From NCBI GenBank assembly GCA_030765045.1, contig CM060962.1, forward strand, positions 260,015,147-260,079,146: a DNA stretch of 64,000 nucleotides. The letters are read 5' to 3'. Of this stretch, positions 9,656 to 21,059 are shown in pieces (position 1 is the stretch's first letter; each line of letters starts with the position of its first letter). The stretch comes from Tenodera sinensis. Lineage: Eukaryota > Arthropoda > Insecta > Mantodea > Mantidae. The notes beneath the pieces were generated by a model. It did no database searches. It had not been told where the DNA came from and saw only the letters and a list, made by a program, of their open reading frames with translations. A program made the translations under genes and the position numbers.

Positions 9656-10600
9656 GTGACGACAATGAGCTTTGGCAGCTAGCTCTCAGACAATTTGATG
9701 TTCATTTGAAAACAAGTTTGGTCATGGAACAGGCATTCAAATGCAGTAGTTTTAAGGTTGACACTGACTGGCCATTTCGATACTTCAACCAGTTGTTAAT
9801 TGAGGAACCCAGTAGAAAGCATTACCATTAATATGATTACCGTTCATCAGAAAACAGTATGAAATATACATATACAGGCTGTGAGCGGTATAAGTGTACA
9901 TATTTGTGTTGGCAACTGAGGACAAAGTAATCAACGAAACTACATCAATATTTGCGGACATATAATTTTATTTGCTAAGAATAGAATATTTTCAGTTTGA
10001 TTAGCTGGCGTAACTACAAGCCATACGTGTGTATTTTCCACAAGAGCGTGAGACAGAATGCATGATGCAGAGTGGGTAGGACCTGGCGGTAATGAATGTT
10101 GTCGCCACTTAGTTTGACTGCTTTATGCAAGGTCAATGACTCATACTACCCAGACCAACAGGTCACGCACTCAGGGGTGGATCAAAACAGATAGTCTATA
10201 CTGACAGGCGTTGCTATTTTGCGGTGTAGTTATGACAATACGAAACCATCAGCTAGTAAACTGTGTAATTGGTTTGTGAGAAAACAGACCAGGAAAAAAA
10301 CAAGTAACACATGAAACTGTATACATATTAAGCGACGATTCATCATATATTATGTATGCCCTGAATATCCTGGATGTATATACAGAATCCCGGTTTCGTA
10401 TCCTATTTTCAAAGGTTTCCTCTGTTCTAGTATAAACTACTTGTTAATATCATGATATACTATACGTTTTATGGGTTATGTTAGATAACAAATCGGGACA
10501 CCTCACAAGCTTATACCCATATACGAGTAGATATATTGCAACTACCCGCTCCAGGAAAAGGGATGAGAAGAAAGTACAGAAGGCTACAGATCACAGGCAA
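9656..10600. other. No feature recognised
   Basis: This is AT-rich sequence with no long open frame, no tRNA-like promoter and no match to the repeat families seen elsewhere in the window. Confidence 0.5.
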
Positions 10601-10609
10601 GTAGACCAG

Positions 10610-10985
10610 AGAGACGCGCGCAAGTCCCTAAAATGCCGGACTCGAGACCCGTTCCACTGCTGGAGCTGCCTAGAAAATTCAGTGAACCATCCGTCGATCA
10701 AGCAGCCCTCTAATGTCCACGGGAGGTACTCCTTCATTTGAACAAGCACCCACGCCATTCGTCCATCATACGCCACGAAAATCAGAATCACTTCTGACAG
10801 ATAAGATTGGAAAGGAATGAAAGGGAAATGATGGAAAGGAAGTCGTTGTAAGAATTCATCTAATAATCTGGGAAAAACCAAGAAACCTCCAAAATTAGAG
10901 TAGGCGTCGACGGGAATCGAATCCAGACCTCCAAATGCAAGCCTCGCACGTTACCCTTAAGACATACCATAAGTATAGTTCCGTT
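10610..10985 (-). mobile_element. tRNA-headed SINE (type C)
   Basis: Read on the minus strand, a B-box-like GGATTCGATTCCC (10911-10923) is followed by GGAGGTTTCTTGGTTTTTCCC, which is the usual conserved post-head block of insect SINEs. Further on, GGACATTAGAGGGCTGC with ATCGACGG (about 10690-10722) recurs near the end of the SINE at 56745-57055. Open frames in this stretch on both strands are not coding. Confidence 0.6.
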
Positions 10986-10999
10986 CTATTTTATTGCTA

Positions 11000-12240
11000 T
11001 TCTCAACTTGTTTTCTTGTTTTCAGATTCCTGTAAGGTGTGTGAGAATTTGACAGTTTCTTAATGATTTTTATTCAGAGGATCTGTAAATTTGCATTTAG
11101 TAGATACAAGTTTTGGTTTGAATACAGTAGATGTTCCCTGCACTTCCTGTGGGTAAGCAGTACGGAAACTGAAAATGAAAACAGAAGTCAGCCGCCACCA
11201 TTGTACTCCAATATTAATTATTGTGATGAGACTCCTGAACAAAGAGATTTGAATCCAACTTAGCTGTTGGTTTGAGGTACTCGCTCAATAGAGATGAACC
11301 TATAAACATCCTTTTGTGATGTTCTGAAGATGAATTTGTGGTCCATTGTGCACATAAATGGTCTCTATGGCTAGAACTGTTCTTCTCTGTGTTGTCTTGG
11401 TGATAAAACTCATAACAGGGGTGAACACGTAGTCTAGAAATGTGACGAAGCGTGAACACATGCACATAGCCGTACACATGGTTGGACAGGCTAATTGCCT
11501 AGCTAGTTTACGCCATGATAGCAGCTAGCCATGCGTTTGTAAGCTTTTATAGTTACTGTCTTCAAAATATATGATAAATCAACAAAGTTGCGACTCTACG
11601 CGTTAAAATAAATTATGCAATGTTATATAGCACTAATTTTAATTAATCTCAACTATAACTGAAAGAGTGATTGTTAAAAGGGACCTAAGTCACTAAACTG
11701 GTCTATTTGAGTCAACCACTGATTCTAATTGTCGAAGGGCACATACACATTTGAGTGTTCAAATGGTCATCACGTTGTCCTATAATGGTGTACCAGATAG
11801 TGAGTTTTTAGATGTGATTGGAAGAAGGCACCTTAGTCATCACCGAAGATACCTTTGAACAAGCAATATTGGTAGCATGTTTCGTGTGGACCGGTTTTCA
11901 ACGGATTTCAACATATCCTGGTTCCATTTTTTTCAGTACTGTAGTGAGTTGGAAGGTACTGTGAACGATCAGAAGCAAACAATAACAATAATTCCTGTCA
12001 CACGTCTATGCTTCACAAAATGTCGCCAGTGAATCTTTCACTACAGTAAGCCTACCCATCTGCTAAGATGCCGATTAAGAAAACCAAGCTAGATGATATT
12101 CAGAAGTTGAACCATTATATTCACAAGAGTAATCTGTGTTCTATGAAGAAATTTTGCAACGGCCCACAGTGTCTGGTGCATGTTATAATTCCGATGACTG
12201 ACAGCGATGGCTATATTGTCACTATAACACTTTTTGGCGC
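11000..12240. other. Mostly unassigned; contains one arm of a short inverted repeat
   Basis: About 11648-11698 is the reverse complement of 13096-13142, sharing TCCCTTTTAACAATCACTC. A small open frame beginning MPIKKTKLDDIQKLNHYIHK at 12068 runs into the microsatellite and has no recognisable domain. Confidence 0.4.
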
Positions 12241-12248
12241 GTGTGCCA

Positions 12249-12672
<424 letters not shown>

Positions 12673-13095
12673 TATTACTATTATTATTTTTGGAAGACAA
12701 TTGATTATGTTCTTATTATGTCTTTCCAAGTACACTGCGGACGAAATGTTAATTAGGGTCTTCTATTCTTCATTGACTTCATTTTAAATGATGTATCTGT
12801 TTTTCTTTTTTTCCCCGTATAGAAGTGTTTTGGCTTGTAAAAGTCACAAATTATTTCAGCAATAGAAAATTATTCCAGTGATTTATTGAGGCACAGAATT
12901 ATTAAATTATGGCTTGATTGTCCAAGGTACCGCAGTCATCATATCATAATATTTTTTTCTCCTTGAAAAACAGCCATGGGCATGGAACAGTGTACCTTTC
13001 AATGCTCACTCAACTATTCCCTGAAAGAAACCCGAACTTGTTTGGTACAAAATCTAGAGAGTAGGATACTTTTGCGTTTTTCTCAAAACCTTCTG

Positions 13096-13142
13096 GAAGT
13101 GACTTATGTCCCTTTTAACAATCACTCATTCAACTACAGTTT
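13096..13142 (+). repeat. Short dispersed repeat, arm of an inverted pair
   Basis: The sequence around GTGACTTATGTCCC and TTAACAATCACTC is repeated in inverted orientation at about 11648-11698. The pair brackets the palindromic microsatellite. Its family is not recognised. Confidence 0.55.
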
Positions 13143-13149
13143 GCACATT

Positions 13150-14100
13150 TGCCAAACACGCTCTTGAAATGTTTTTTTATATCTTTACGCCTTCAGCCTA
13201 ACTATAACTTGTTCCAGTGTTAGGAATGTGCTATTATTTTAAGTGAACGTTTCATTGATATTGCTTTAGAACTATGTGGAGTGTGAAACTGGTTACAACC
13301 AATTTATGTTAACCTTTTTATATGAATTACCTTAAATAGTGAAGATCAATTAAATTTACTGGATCGTTTTATCCAGTGAAACTGAAGCAAGTGTAAAGGA
13401 TGCGTATTTGCCATATTATACAAAAATTTAAATGATTCCAGTTGGAGATCCAGAAAATGTGTATAAGGTAGAAGATTGGGATATTAACTAGAAAATAATA
13501 AAATAAATAGATAATATAATATTTTATTAAATGATTTACGTATGTAATGGCATAACGACGGGGCATTTGTCATTAAAGAAAAAGTGCGGTGCCAAGAAAA
13601 CTGGAGAGACCAAAAATATTAGATGTTACGTAACATGATATTAAAGACGTGGAGAATATGTAGGGTGCATACTATAATTTTGCTACAGAAAACTTAATTT
13701 TGGACAGTTCTGTATCGTTCCTACTTCATGTTTGTGGTTTGGTTAAATGTATGGATACGAGCATGCCTTAAACCAAATAAGAAGCAAACGCTTAGCTTTT
13801 AGCTTAGATACAAAGCATCAGTCACCACAATGCAACCCAAGTTTATTTTACATGAACCCATCCCGTCCTTTATCAAAGGCGTGGTAGCAATGCAGTGAGT
13901 TTTCGAACCGTGATAACCTCCGGTGTGAAACTATGTGCAAAAGGTAGCAATAAAATAGACATGCCTGAATTGGAAAAACAGTTTTATTCGAAGTGATTAG
14001 CTGAGAGCAGTTGATATCCCTTCCTTTGATGTGTAACTTTACCTGAACACATATAACATATGCTTCCAACAGCCTATTTACCAGATCCAAATCTACTCTT
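13150..14100. other. No feature recognised
   Basis: AT-rich DNA. A 152-codon minus-strand open frame (13848-14306) overlaps repeat copy O at one end and shows no domain. I do not regard it as a gene. Confidence 0.45.
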
Positions 14101-14109
14101 GTCACAGTA

Positions 14110-14882
14110 AGAAACCCAAGCAAGACATGGAGATATCGAGACTTCAAAAGAATAGAAGTTTTGAGGCCCCCAAAACAAAAATCAACCTTTTCCATGTCTG
14201 CCTGCCTGTCTGTTGCTATTTGTTTGTCAACAATGTTACTCAAACGAAACCTGGGATAAATACCCAACTTTGTATTTAGTCTAGAGATGGGAAATACTAT
14301 TTTCACGAATATTTCCCTCTTCCAAACTGCTCTTTACATGGAAACATTTTCGTTATGTTTTATTTTTTTCAAAAATTGCTAACAATTTTGATAAAAATAC
14401 CCTGTGCTCAAGATATTTGCCTCACAAATAAAATGCATATCTTGAATTTTCTGCAAATAGCCTGTGAAGCCCTCTTCATTGTGAATCACATTTGCTTAAT
14501 TTGTAAACCGTAAGAAATAAGTAAAATCTTAGTACACAAAAAGGTGGCTCTTGATAAAGCAAGCAATTTATGTCAAATGCATTTTTTGTGGCGTTAATAA
14601 TTTCAGAGATATTGTATTATTGGTTTCAACTTTCAAATCTTTTACCTCTTTTTTTTTCGAATTTTGTTGTGGTCGTGAAAAGGGCATGGAATTTGAGAGC
14701 CCTCACGTATCCGTCCACAATTTAATAATCTAAATATGGCTTTTGCTTACTGTATCCTTCTTATATCCACGACGAGTGTGAAAATGTATGGTAAAAGTGT
14801 ATCTCGATTAATAAGAAAGAGACAAAATAAGCGCTTGTAAGAATAGTTTGCAAAAGAGTGAGATAGGGTCATATATCCGATT
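14110..14882 (-). repeat. ACTTTCTCTACT-family repeat, copy O (diverged)
   Basis: On the minus strand it follows the family order. The 3' block (GTTTTGAGGCCCCC on the plus strand, about 14158) is followed by a decayed CTGCCTGCCTGTCTGTT simple repeat. Then come AAAACTTCC-type middle sequence, AAATTGTAAACCGTAAG and the 5' block near 14850-14882. The ends are eroded. Confidence 0.6.
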
Positions 14883-14913
14883 TCTCTAAAAGTATGTGGC
14901 TTCTATGTGCTTT

Positions 14914-14958
14914 TATTTTTTTTTATTTATTTATTTATTTTTTTTTAATTATTATTAT

Positions 14959-14990
<32 letters not shown>
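14914..14990. repeat. Poly(T)/(TTTA) tract
   Basis: An almost uninterrupted T run with TTTATTTATT and ATTATT interludes directly precedes the repeat at 14991. This could be the reverse-complemented poly(A) tail of a decayed retroelement. Confidence 0.7.
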
Positions 14991-15112
14991 CATTTATACC
15001 CCGCCTTTAACTGCAATGGTTATATCGGCGACCTTTTCCCTTTGGAACATATTACTTATTCGCAATGGTGTAAGCCGTATACACTGGTTTTGTCTGGGTT
15101 TTCTTCACAAGA
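14991..15112 (+). repeat. Dispersed repeat X, copy 1 (partner 37598-37715)
   Basis: It shares CATTTATACC, CCGCCTTTAACTGCAATG, GGAACATATT and CGTATACA with 37598-37715 in the same order. A CA microsatellite lies downstream of both copies. The family is unknown to me. Confidence 0.6.
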
Positions 15113-15119
15113 TTCTTCA

Positions 15120-15215
15120 CACTAGAGGCCTGCGTGGGCTCGGACCAAGCCCTCGGACCGGGTTCGGGTCTAATTTGCAAAATGTTTGTCGGGCTCGGCC
15201 GGGTTTGGGGGTTGA
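15120..15215. repeat. Degenerate GGGCTCGGNCCGGG motif cluster
   Basis: GC-rich words such as GGGCTCGGACC, CCCTCGGACCGGGTTCGGG and GGGCTCGGCCGGGTTTGGGG recur in an AT-rich surrounding. This looks like a decayed short tandem array. Confidence 0.45.
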
Positions 15216-15399
15216 AAATTAAGAAGTAAACAATAGTTCTATCATATTTTTTGATCACCTATGCTGAAAAGCCAACAATAGCACAATTATAGCAGTGTTT
15301 CTTTACTAGGGATTTCCGCTGACACGTTTCAAATGCTGCTAATCAGTCCATAACTGTAAAATAATTTTGTTTGCTTGAGGGTTGTTTGAAATTAAGAAT

Positions 15400-15414
15400 G
15401 CCGGCCCTTGCAAA

Positions 15415-15501
<87 letters not shown>

Positions 15502-15641
15502 AACACTTCGAGACTCTGAGGAGGATAGGGAATAATCTTGATTAGAGAACACTTCCTACTGCCTAGCAGGGAACAGAACCCAGTACCCTTGCACAACAGG
15601 CAGGAGCTGCTCTACCCACGGAGCTACGGGGCCGGCCCACT
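15400..15641 (-). mobile_element. tRNA-derived SINE ending in (TG)n
   Basis: On the minus strand there is a clean A-box, GTAGCTCCGTGGGTAGAGC (15609-15627), with a B-box-like GGGTTCTGTTCC (about 15569-15581) at normal tRNA spacing. A short unrelated body and then an ~80-bp (TG)n run (15420-15499) follow. GCCGGCCC occurs on both sides (15400-15407 and 15631-15638) and may be a target duplication. It may instead be part of the head. Confidence 0.7.
15420..15499. repeat. (CA)n microsatellite
   Basis: An uninterrupted dinucleotide run of about 40 units at the 3' end of the SINE at 15400-15641. Confidence 0.95.
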
Positions 15642-15649
15642 TACAGTGC

Positions 15650-16600
15650 CGTAAAGAACACAATATTGGTGCTAGAGTAGAGAAAGGTAGCGGTGTGGTA
15701 ACAAGAAGAGCCTAATTCAAGTCTCGCCATATGTAAATGTTCGTAATCTGCTTGAGGATGCGACAGGGCACGAATGTTCCAGTTGAGTGGAACATCTGCT
15801 AGTTTACACGTCTGTTAATCAAACGGCGCCGCCTTCCGGTCTTGTCAGCTCTTAATCAGCTCTGGAGTAGACCTTTCAGCCACAATCATTGCAGCACAAG
15901 ATTTCCTCAACAAACATTTAGAGCTATCGAACCATAACTTGACATTCCGTGTAAATCGACGACCTTATTTATTTTAATTTTTAAAGCTTAACCGTGATAA
16001 TTTATATAATCTGCTATACGATATAAGCAGTACTAATTTTAATTAGTGTACATATACAAACTACCACATTCTCCCTCACAGTAACAAAAGGGCTAAACTA
16101 CACTATCTACTCAGGACATAAACAGCTGGCAGGGCATTGTCATGAAATCAAAATCTGGTCACTAATAATGTGGATACATAGCACAAACATTTGTTAAGAA
16201 GGTTTGGAGGCTTGTTACTTTACTCATACAAAGATATGTTTTGGACGTGAAGAATTGTGCAGTGGTTTATGGTCGAGTTAACTTTCTATTTATAGCACCA
16301 AAGGAGTCTCAGGTTATCTTTCGACTTCCGTGTAATCAAAATTGCGGACCATGCGCGATTAAGTACAACGCCATTTTACATTATCAGCAGTGTGTTGTTT
16401 ATTTCAAGGAAGGAAACAGAGACGTTACCCCTATCATCAATTTGCATGATGTCACTCGCGCAGATCATAGAAAGGTCATTCGCCACGTGTAAAAATACCC
16501 CTGTAGGTGGTAAGCTAAACTTTCAGTTACGTGTTTTTTGTTTACAGCACAGCTTCCAAGATTTCCGGCTTACAATTAGTGTTGTGTTGAGTTGTGTTTG
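15650..16600. other. No feature recognised
   Basis: No domain, promoter or known repeat is visible. Open frames of about 80 codons (16241-16492, 16392-16631) overlap each other in different frames and look random. Confidence 0.4.
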
Positions 16601-16611
16601 TGACAGTGAAA

Positions 16612-16743
16612 ATGTCGAGACGACACGTTAACATGACAATGGAAATTAAATTGTATGTGTTAAAAGGACTAGACAAAGGGAAACATATTAATACTTCATA
16701 CATTTTAGAATACGTTATACTGTTGTTTCATATATTGTGCTAG
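16612..16743 (+). pseudogene. Possible remnant of a pogo/Tigger-type transposase N-terminus
   Basis: A 43-codon frame beginning MSRRHVNMTMEIKLYVLKGL and continuing DKGKHI resembles the opening of CENP-B-type helix-turn-helix domains. Those start with a basic stretch, then (T)xExKLxVLKxLxxGxx. Nothing recognisable follows, so if real it is only the first helix or two. Such short similarity can arise by chance. Confidence 0.33.
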
Positions 16744-17015
16744 AATATGTATTTATGTAATTTGCAGTAATATGTTATGAGTTGTGAATAACAGCACCTT
16801 ATTCCATAAAACTAGACACTTTGGTACCTCGAAAGCTTCTCTGTCCACGTTAGGTGGTGTTATCGGGGTTACACTGTGTATAATTCACATTTACAAATTT
16901 CCTCTTAAGATACGGTAGATAAAGCGACAGTCAGATTTTTAAATAGCGTGAAAGTATGTAATGATTCTGGAAATACATTCTCTTTGCATAGCCACGAGAA
17001 AAAAAAGAATAGCGA

Positions 17016-17293
<278 letters not shown>

Positions 17294-17299
17294 TAGCCT

Positions 17300-17430
17300 T
17301 TAATCCCCTAATCATTATGACGTAGGAGTCAACCTCCCGGGGTTCATGTCTGGTGTAAAGGTAAAAGTACGGAAGAATGGAAGGGGTTCCTGTAACCGGG
17401 ACAGAGTACCGCAAATAGGCCACATAGCCA
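17300..17430 (+). repeat. Dispersed repeat Y, copy 1 (partner about 29370-29450)
   Basis: It shares GGTAAAAGTACGGA, CCTGTAACCG, CAGAGTACCG and CATAGGCC with the stretch at 29370-29450 in the same order. In the second copy it also lies next to a tRNA-headed repeat. Confidence 0.5.
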
Positions 17431-17569
17431 TATTTTTTCTACCAATGACGCCTGGGAGAGAGGGATGTGTGTTGAGATCCGTATGATGGGAGCAAGCATG
17501 GACGGGGTATCTAAAAGTTCCACTTCGAATGCATCAGACGCCGCTCAAGCACTGCTCACTGTCCCTCCA

Positions 17570-17917
17570 CCCTAGGCAGCTTTCCCTCGCAGGACTCATT
17601 CGGAGGTGGGACCAGGGTCTGCTCGACCCTGAATGACGATAGGGAAGAAACTTCTACAAAGCGAACATCCACCACCCAACGGCAACCCGCCAAACATGGT
17701 CGCCTGGTCCTACAGTCTTGAGAAGATGGGAAATGATCGGTACAGGAAATGGGTAGAAAAGTCGTCCCAGAAAAGGAACTACCCCAGCATTCACCCACTA
17801 AATCGGAGAGACAACAAAAAACCTATTAGTCATAGTGTGCGGCCGCCAAGGATCGAACTGAATGCAAGTTACTTTGGTGCCACCACGCTTGGTCAATGTC
17901 TGTTGTGGACTTTCATT
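17570..17917 (-). mobile_element. tRNA-headed SINE (type D)
   Basis: On the minus strand a head ending CAGTTCGATCCTTGGC (about 17848-17863) is followed by a body with GTGGGTGAATGCTGGGGTAGTTCC, the conserved block of many insect SINEs. It abuts the left end of the Harbinger remnant at 17928. The A-box is weak. Confidence 0.5.
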
Positions 17918-18050
17918 TGGAGATTTACACCGGGGACACACGAGGGTAATTTTTGCGTCCTCTTTTACGAACTTAACATCTGCGCGCGTTTGAGATCTAA
18001 ACACACACGACTGAGACACTCGCGTTTTACCGTCCTTTCAGTTCTCGAAG

Positions 18051-18240
18051 ATGGAAGCTGATGATTTGATGAAGTTATTGCTGTAGTGGATCTTGATATA
18101 TTAAAGAGAAGGAATAAAGGAAGAAGGCGGTGGGTATACCCAATTAACAGTGAGAGGCACTTGCACGGCAATTTTTACACCCTGTATCCTCCACTCCGTG
18201 AAGATAGTAACAAATTTTATAATTATTTTCGAATGTCAAC
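18051..18240 (+). pseudogene. Harbinger-type transposase, N-terminal fragment, frameshifted
   Basis: The ATG at 18051 opens MEADDLMKLLL, then a TAG. A different frame continues with VDLDILKRRNKGRRRW, VYPINSERHLHGNFYTLYPP and LREDSNKFYNYFRMS. The run of basic residues, W-x-x-P-I-N-x-x-R, G-x-F-x-T-L-x-P, KFxxYFRMS is characteristic of the region before the nuclease in insect Harbinger transposases and HARBI1-like proteins. The start and this block lie in different frames, so at least one frameshift is needed. The DDE nuclease region (helicase-like or Myb partner too) is absent. No product is expected. Confidence 0.7.
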
Positions 18241-18430
18241 TTCTTTCAAATGTAAAGGGACCCTTGTCCTTGTATACATCACAAGTGATATCCCATCACA
18301 CTGGACGAATTTCAACCTCACTTATTCATCGCTTTGTATCCATCTTTGCAGTTGCAGAGGCACTTGGAGAAGCAGAACGCAATCCAAATGCGCGCCCTAA
18401 TGACCTAGCTGTCGACGGGCCCTTAAACCC

Positions 18431-18599
18431 TACTCACTCACTCACTCACTCACTCACTCACTCACTCACTCACTCACTCACTCACTCACTCACTCACTCA
18501 CTCACTCACTCACCCACCCACTCCCTCACTCACTCACTCACTCACTCACTCACTCACTCACTCACTCACTCACTCACTCACTCACTCACTCACTCACTC
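18431..18599. repeat. (CTCA)n tetranucleotide array inside the Harbinger remnant
   Basis: About 42 tetranucleotide units with a short interruption (CACCCACCCACTCCCT around 18511-18526). It probably replaced or expanded within the deleted transposase body. Confidence 0.95.
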
Positions 18600-18869
18600 T
18601 AAATGCGCTGATAATGTGAAGTGCTCCATTTCTTATCGTGTTATGCTAGTGAGTTGAGTGTGCACGCAGTTTCTGGATTACGCGCGTTCTAGCATTTCAA
18701 TTGTGCTCCCCGCTAAGACGCGCGTTTACGCTAGCTTTGCTTTCATGACCTTGATTACGCACTGAGCAAGGGTGCTGTTCAATTAGATGCCTAGTGAAGT
18801 TAAGCTGCGCGCATATTTCGTGCCTAAAACGTACGCAAAATAAACGCTCGTGTGTCCCCAGGTTTAACA

Positions 18870-19440
18870 GGACCCTTCTTTGAAGGTGTACTAGCACCAG
18901 GTACATGGAAATACTAAGCACCTCCATTTTGCCAGCTATACGTGCACTTTGTGGAAACGTAGTTCTTTTATTAACAGGACTCCCACTCTACTAAACAAGT
19001 GTCCTAGATGACAAACTGCAGGAAGACTGATTAGGATGAAGAGATACATTTTAGTTGCCAGCACGTTCTTCAGATTTAACACCTCTGGCCTTTTACCTAT
19101 TGGGGACCTTGTAGGATGTAGAATTGCAGGAAATCTCCTAATCTGGATGAAGCTCAAGAAATTACAGCAGTATGTCCAAAAACATCCACGCACATACTGA
19201 CAAACAATTCGCAGATATGACAAAACTGGCCACTAATGCAATAATTTTCAGAACCGCAAGTAATGAACAGATGTGGGAAGCTTGTATTAAACCTATTATG
19301 CACAATGAACAATTGTGCAAGATACGTTTCTGTATCTTCTTTTCTGAAGGACCCTGAACATATTACGGATCAAGATATATAACTTATTTGAAAGGAGGAT
19401 AACCAACAACAACAAACATTTTGCAGCATCAATTAAAAGT
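18870..19440. other. No feature recognised
   Basis: Mixed-composition DNA between the Harbinger remnant and the LTR. I see no domain or RNA. Confidence 0.4.
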
Positions 19441-19639
19441 ATTGTGACGCAGGAACTGTTACCCAGGAGTATCGGAAGGTCGGCGTCGGGCCTTCGGAGT
19501 AGTACACAAGATAAGGCGCACGCTGGTCCACACTAATCTCTATCGGAGAGAACTTGTTTCTGGATGTTTGGACCTTACGAATGTTCTGGGAAGCTCCTAC
19601 GGCTGTATACGCGATTACCCTACAATCTGGTGAGTGTGT

Positions 19640-19960
19640 TCCGTGAAGTGAGTCTGGCGGTATTCGCGAATGAGGAAGTTGGCCGAGTGAGGAAGTCTCC
19701 CGGTTTATACACTCTGAGTGAGTGAAACCGGCGAAGTGAGTCTGGTGGTGTACGCTAGTGAGGAAGTCAGGCGAGTAAGGAAGCCTGGCGGATTCTTACG
19801 TCCAACAAGTGAGCGAGTCCGGCGAAGTGAGTCTGGTGGTGTTCGCGAGCGAGGAAATCTGGCAAGTGAGGAAGTCAGGTCATTGAGGGAGTCTCTCGTC
19901 GACTTACAGTCTGAAGAGTGATTGTCCGGCGAAATGAGTCTCCCAGAGTCTTGCCATGTT
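19640..19960 (+). repeat. Degenerate ~90-100-bp tandem repeats within the LTR
   Basis: About three and a half units are anchored by GGCGAAGTGAGTCTGGTGGT at about 19729 and 19821, with variants at about 19643 and 19928. Each unit is followed by GAGGAAGTC- or AAGTGAGGAAGTC-type words. Variation between units is high. Confidence 0.7.
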
Positions 19961-20642
19961 CTACAGTGAGTATGAATACCTTCACGAGTACGTCAGTAAG
20001 TCAGCGAGTGCAACGTAAAGCGTCTTCGAACGAGTTTGTGACGACCGTGGTAAAGTGTGGTGAGTGTTGTTATTCCACAGGATTGGAGACGTTTTGGATT
20101 CGACTCCCCAGTGAATGAACCGTCAGCAAGAAGAGACCACGATGGGCGTGTTTCGTTGCATCGGTACGTCAACGCGAAATAAGTGAGCGAAATAAGGTGA
20201 AGTAACAGTAAACAGTGGAATTAGTTCACATATTTGAAGTGGCAGAGGACCTAAACGTACTCTCAGCGAAAATTGAACAAGATAACTTGATCGTTAAATC
20301 TGAGTGAAGGGACAGTTTGGAAAAACTGGACGAAATCACAATATATATTGAGACGGGAACTTCTATGTATATATATATATACATATATATATATTTGTAA
20401 TTTTAAAATCAGAATGTACATGTATAAGACTTTTAGGTATAAGTATAATTTCGTATTATAAATTGTGTAGAGAAGCCGCCTCTTGAAAGTATGTTGACCT
20501 GAGCACATTTCTGAATGCCAGAGGACAAACCTCCTTCGTCATCTCGCGCCGAGGGACGTTTTGCCTAAAGTCCAAGGACACAGCTGGGGAAAACACACCC
20601 CTCCCCCATAACGGGACTAGAGAGAAAGTGCGGGGGTGAGAT

Positions 20643-20652
20643 ATATAAATAG
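20643..20652 (+). promoter_or_regulatory. TATA box of the LTR
   Basis: ATATAAATAG preceded by GAGAT. Transcription would start about 30 bp downstream, near 20670-20680, which would set the U3/R boundary. Confidence 0.5.
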
Positions 20653-21042
20653 GAAAAATTGGAAGGGAACGGGACTGACTGTCTGTTTGTTGCGATGTCG
20701 CTACGAGGGTGAACCTGTATCGCGGATATGATAGTTTCGCGCCAAAAACGTCGATGTGTGAAAGGCGACAGTGATTAGCGTAAGGAGAAGTAAATAGCGA
20801 TCTTAAAACGCAATACCAGAAACTCGCTCAGGTCGGCACTTCGAGGCAATGAAGTGGTGGAGAGTAAAATTAGTAAACGTCTGTGCTAGGTTTGTCATCT
20901 AACCTCGCGCCTGAGAAATATCCTACTCAGGCCTACCTAATCCCAATCAAGATCAACGCAGCGGCGCACAGCGGAGAGGCAGCTACTGCACCGGATGAGC
21001 TAGCAAGGCATTTCATGTGACAGAAAAGAATCCGTCACAAAA

Positions 21043-21055
21043 GTGGCACCCAACG
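21043..21055 (+). other. Primer-binding-site-like sequence
   Basis: TGGCACCCAACGT begins 3 nt after the LTR end. It differs at one base from the common TGGCGCCCAACGT of LTR retroelements, where it anneals to the 3' end of a host tRNA. The internal sequence after it is not recognisable. Confidence 0.55.
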
Positions 21056-21059
21056 TACT

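Larger units (their letters stand above)
17925..18866 (+). mobile_element. PIF/Harbinger-like DNA transposon remnant with TIRs and TTA target duplication
   Basis: The ends (17928 and 18863) are inverted repeats. The left end has CCGGGGACACACGAGGGTAA and the right end, reverse complemented, has CCTGGGGACACACGAGCGTT. Similarity extends about 60 bp inward, including TTTTTGCGT and GCGCGC. TTA lies immediately outside both ends (17925-17927 and 18864-18866), the 3-bp T(A/T)A duplication typical of the superfamily. The interior encodes the transposase N-terminus (18051-18230), then a long (CTCA)n array, and lacks the DDE catalytic region. It is an internally deleted, dead copy. Confidence 0.72.
19443..21039 (+). 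mobile_element. Long terminal repeat (about 1.6 kb) of a Gypsy-type element, with PBS-like sequence
   Basis: It begins TGTGACGCAGG and ends CCGTCACA, giving the inverted terminal TGTGACG/CGTCACA of many Gypsy LTRs. A TATA box (ATATAAATAG, 20643-20652) lies about 390 bp before the right end, as in a U3 promoter. Just after the end, at 21043, comes TGGCACCCAACGT, close to the TGGCGCCCAACG primer-binding site of many LTR elements. The left half holds degenerate ~90-bp tandem units (19640-19960). No gag-pol frame follows, so the internal region is lost or lies outside the recognisable sequence. No second LTR or target duplication was found. Confidence 0.62.

Noticed and set aside
18431..18599. 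CRISPR-like short direct repeats
   Set aside because: The units are a plain tetranucleotide without spacers, in a eukaryotic transposon context.
18150..18602. 150-residue frame ending in THSLTHSL repeats
   Set aside because: The repeats are the (CTCA)n array. The preceding part is an alternative frame of the Harbinger fragment.
19718..20118. Two 66-67-residue frames rich in Glu, Val and Arg
   Set aside because: They arise from the GTGAGTC-type tandem units inside the LTR. No Gag or other domain is present.
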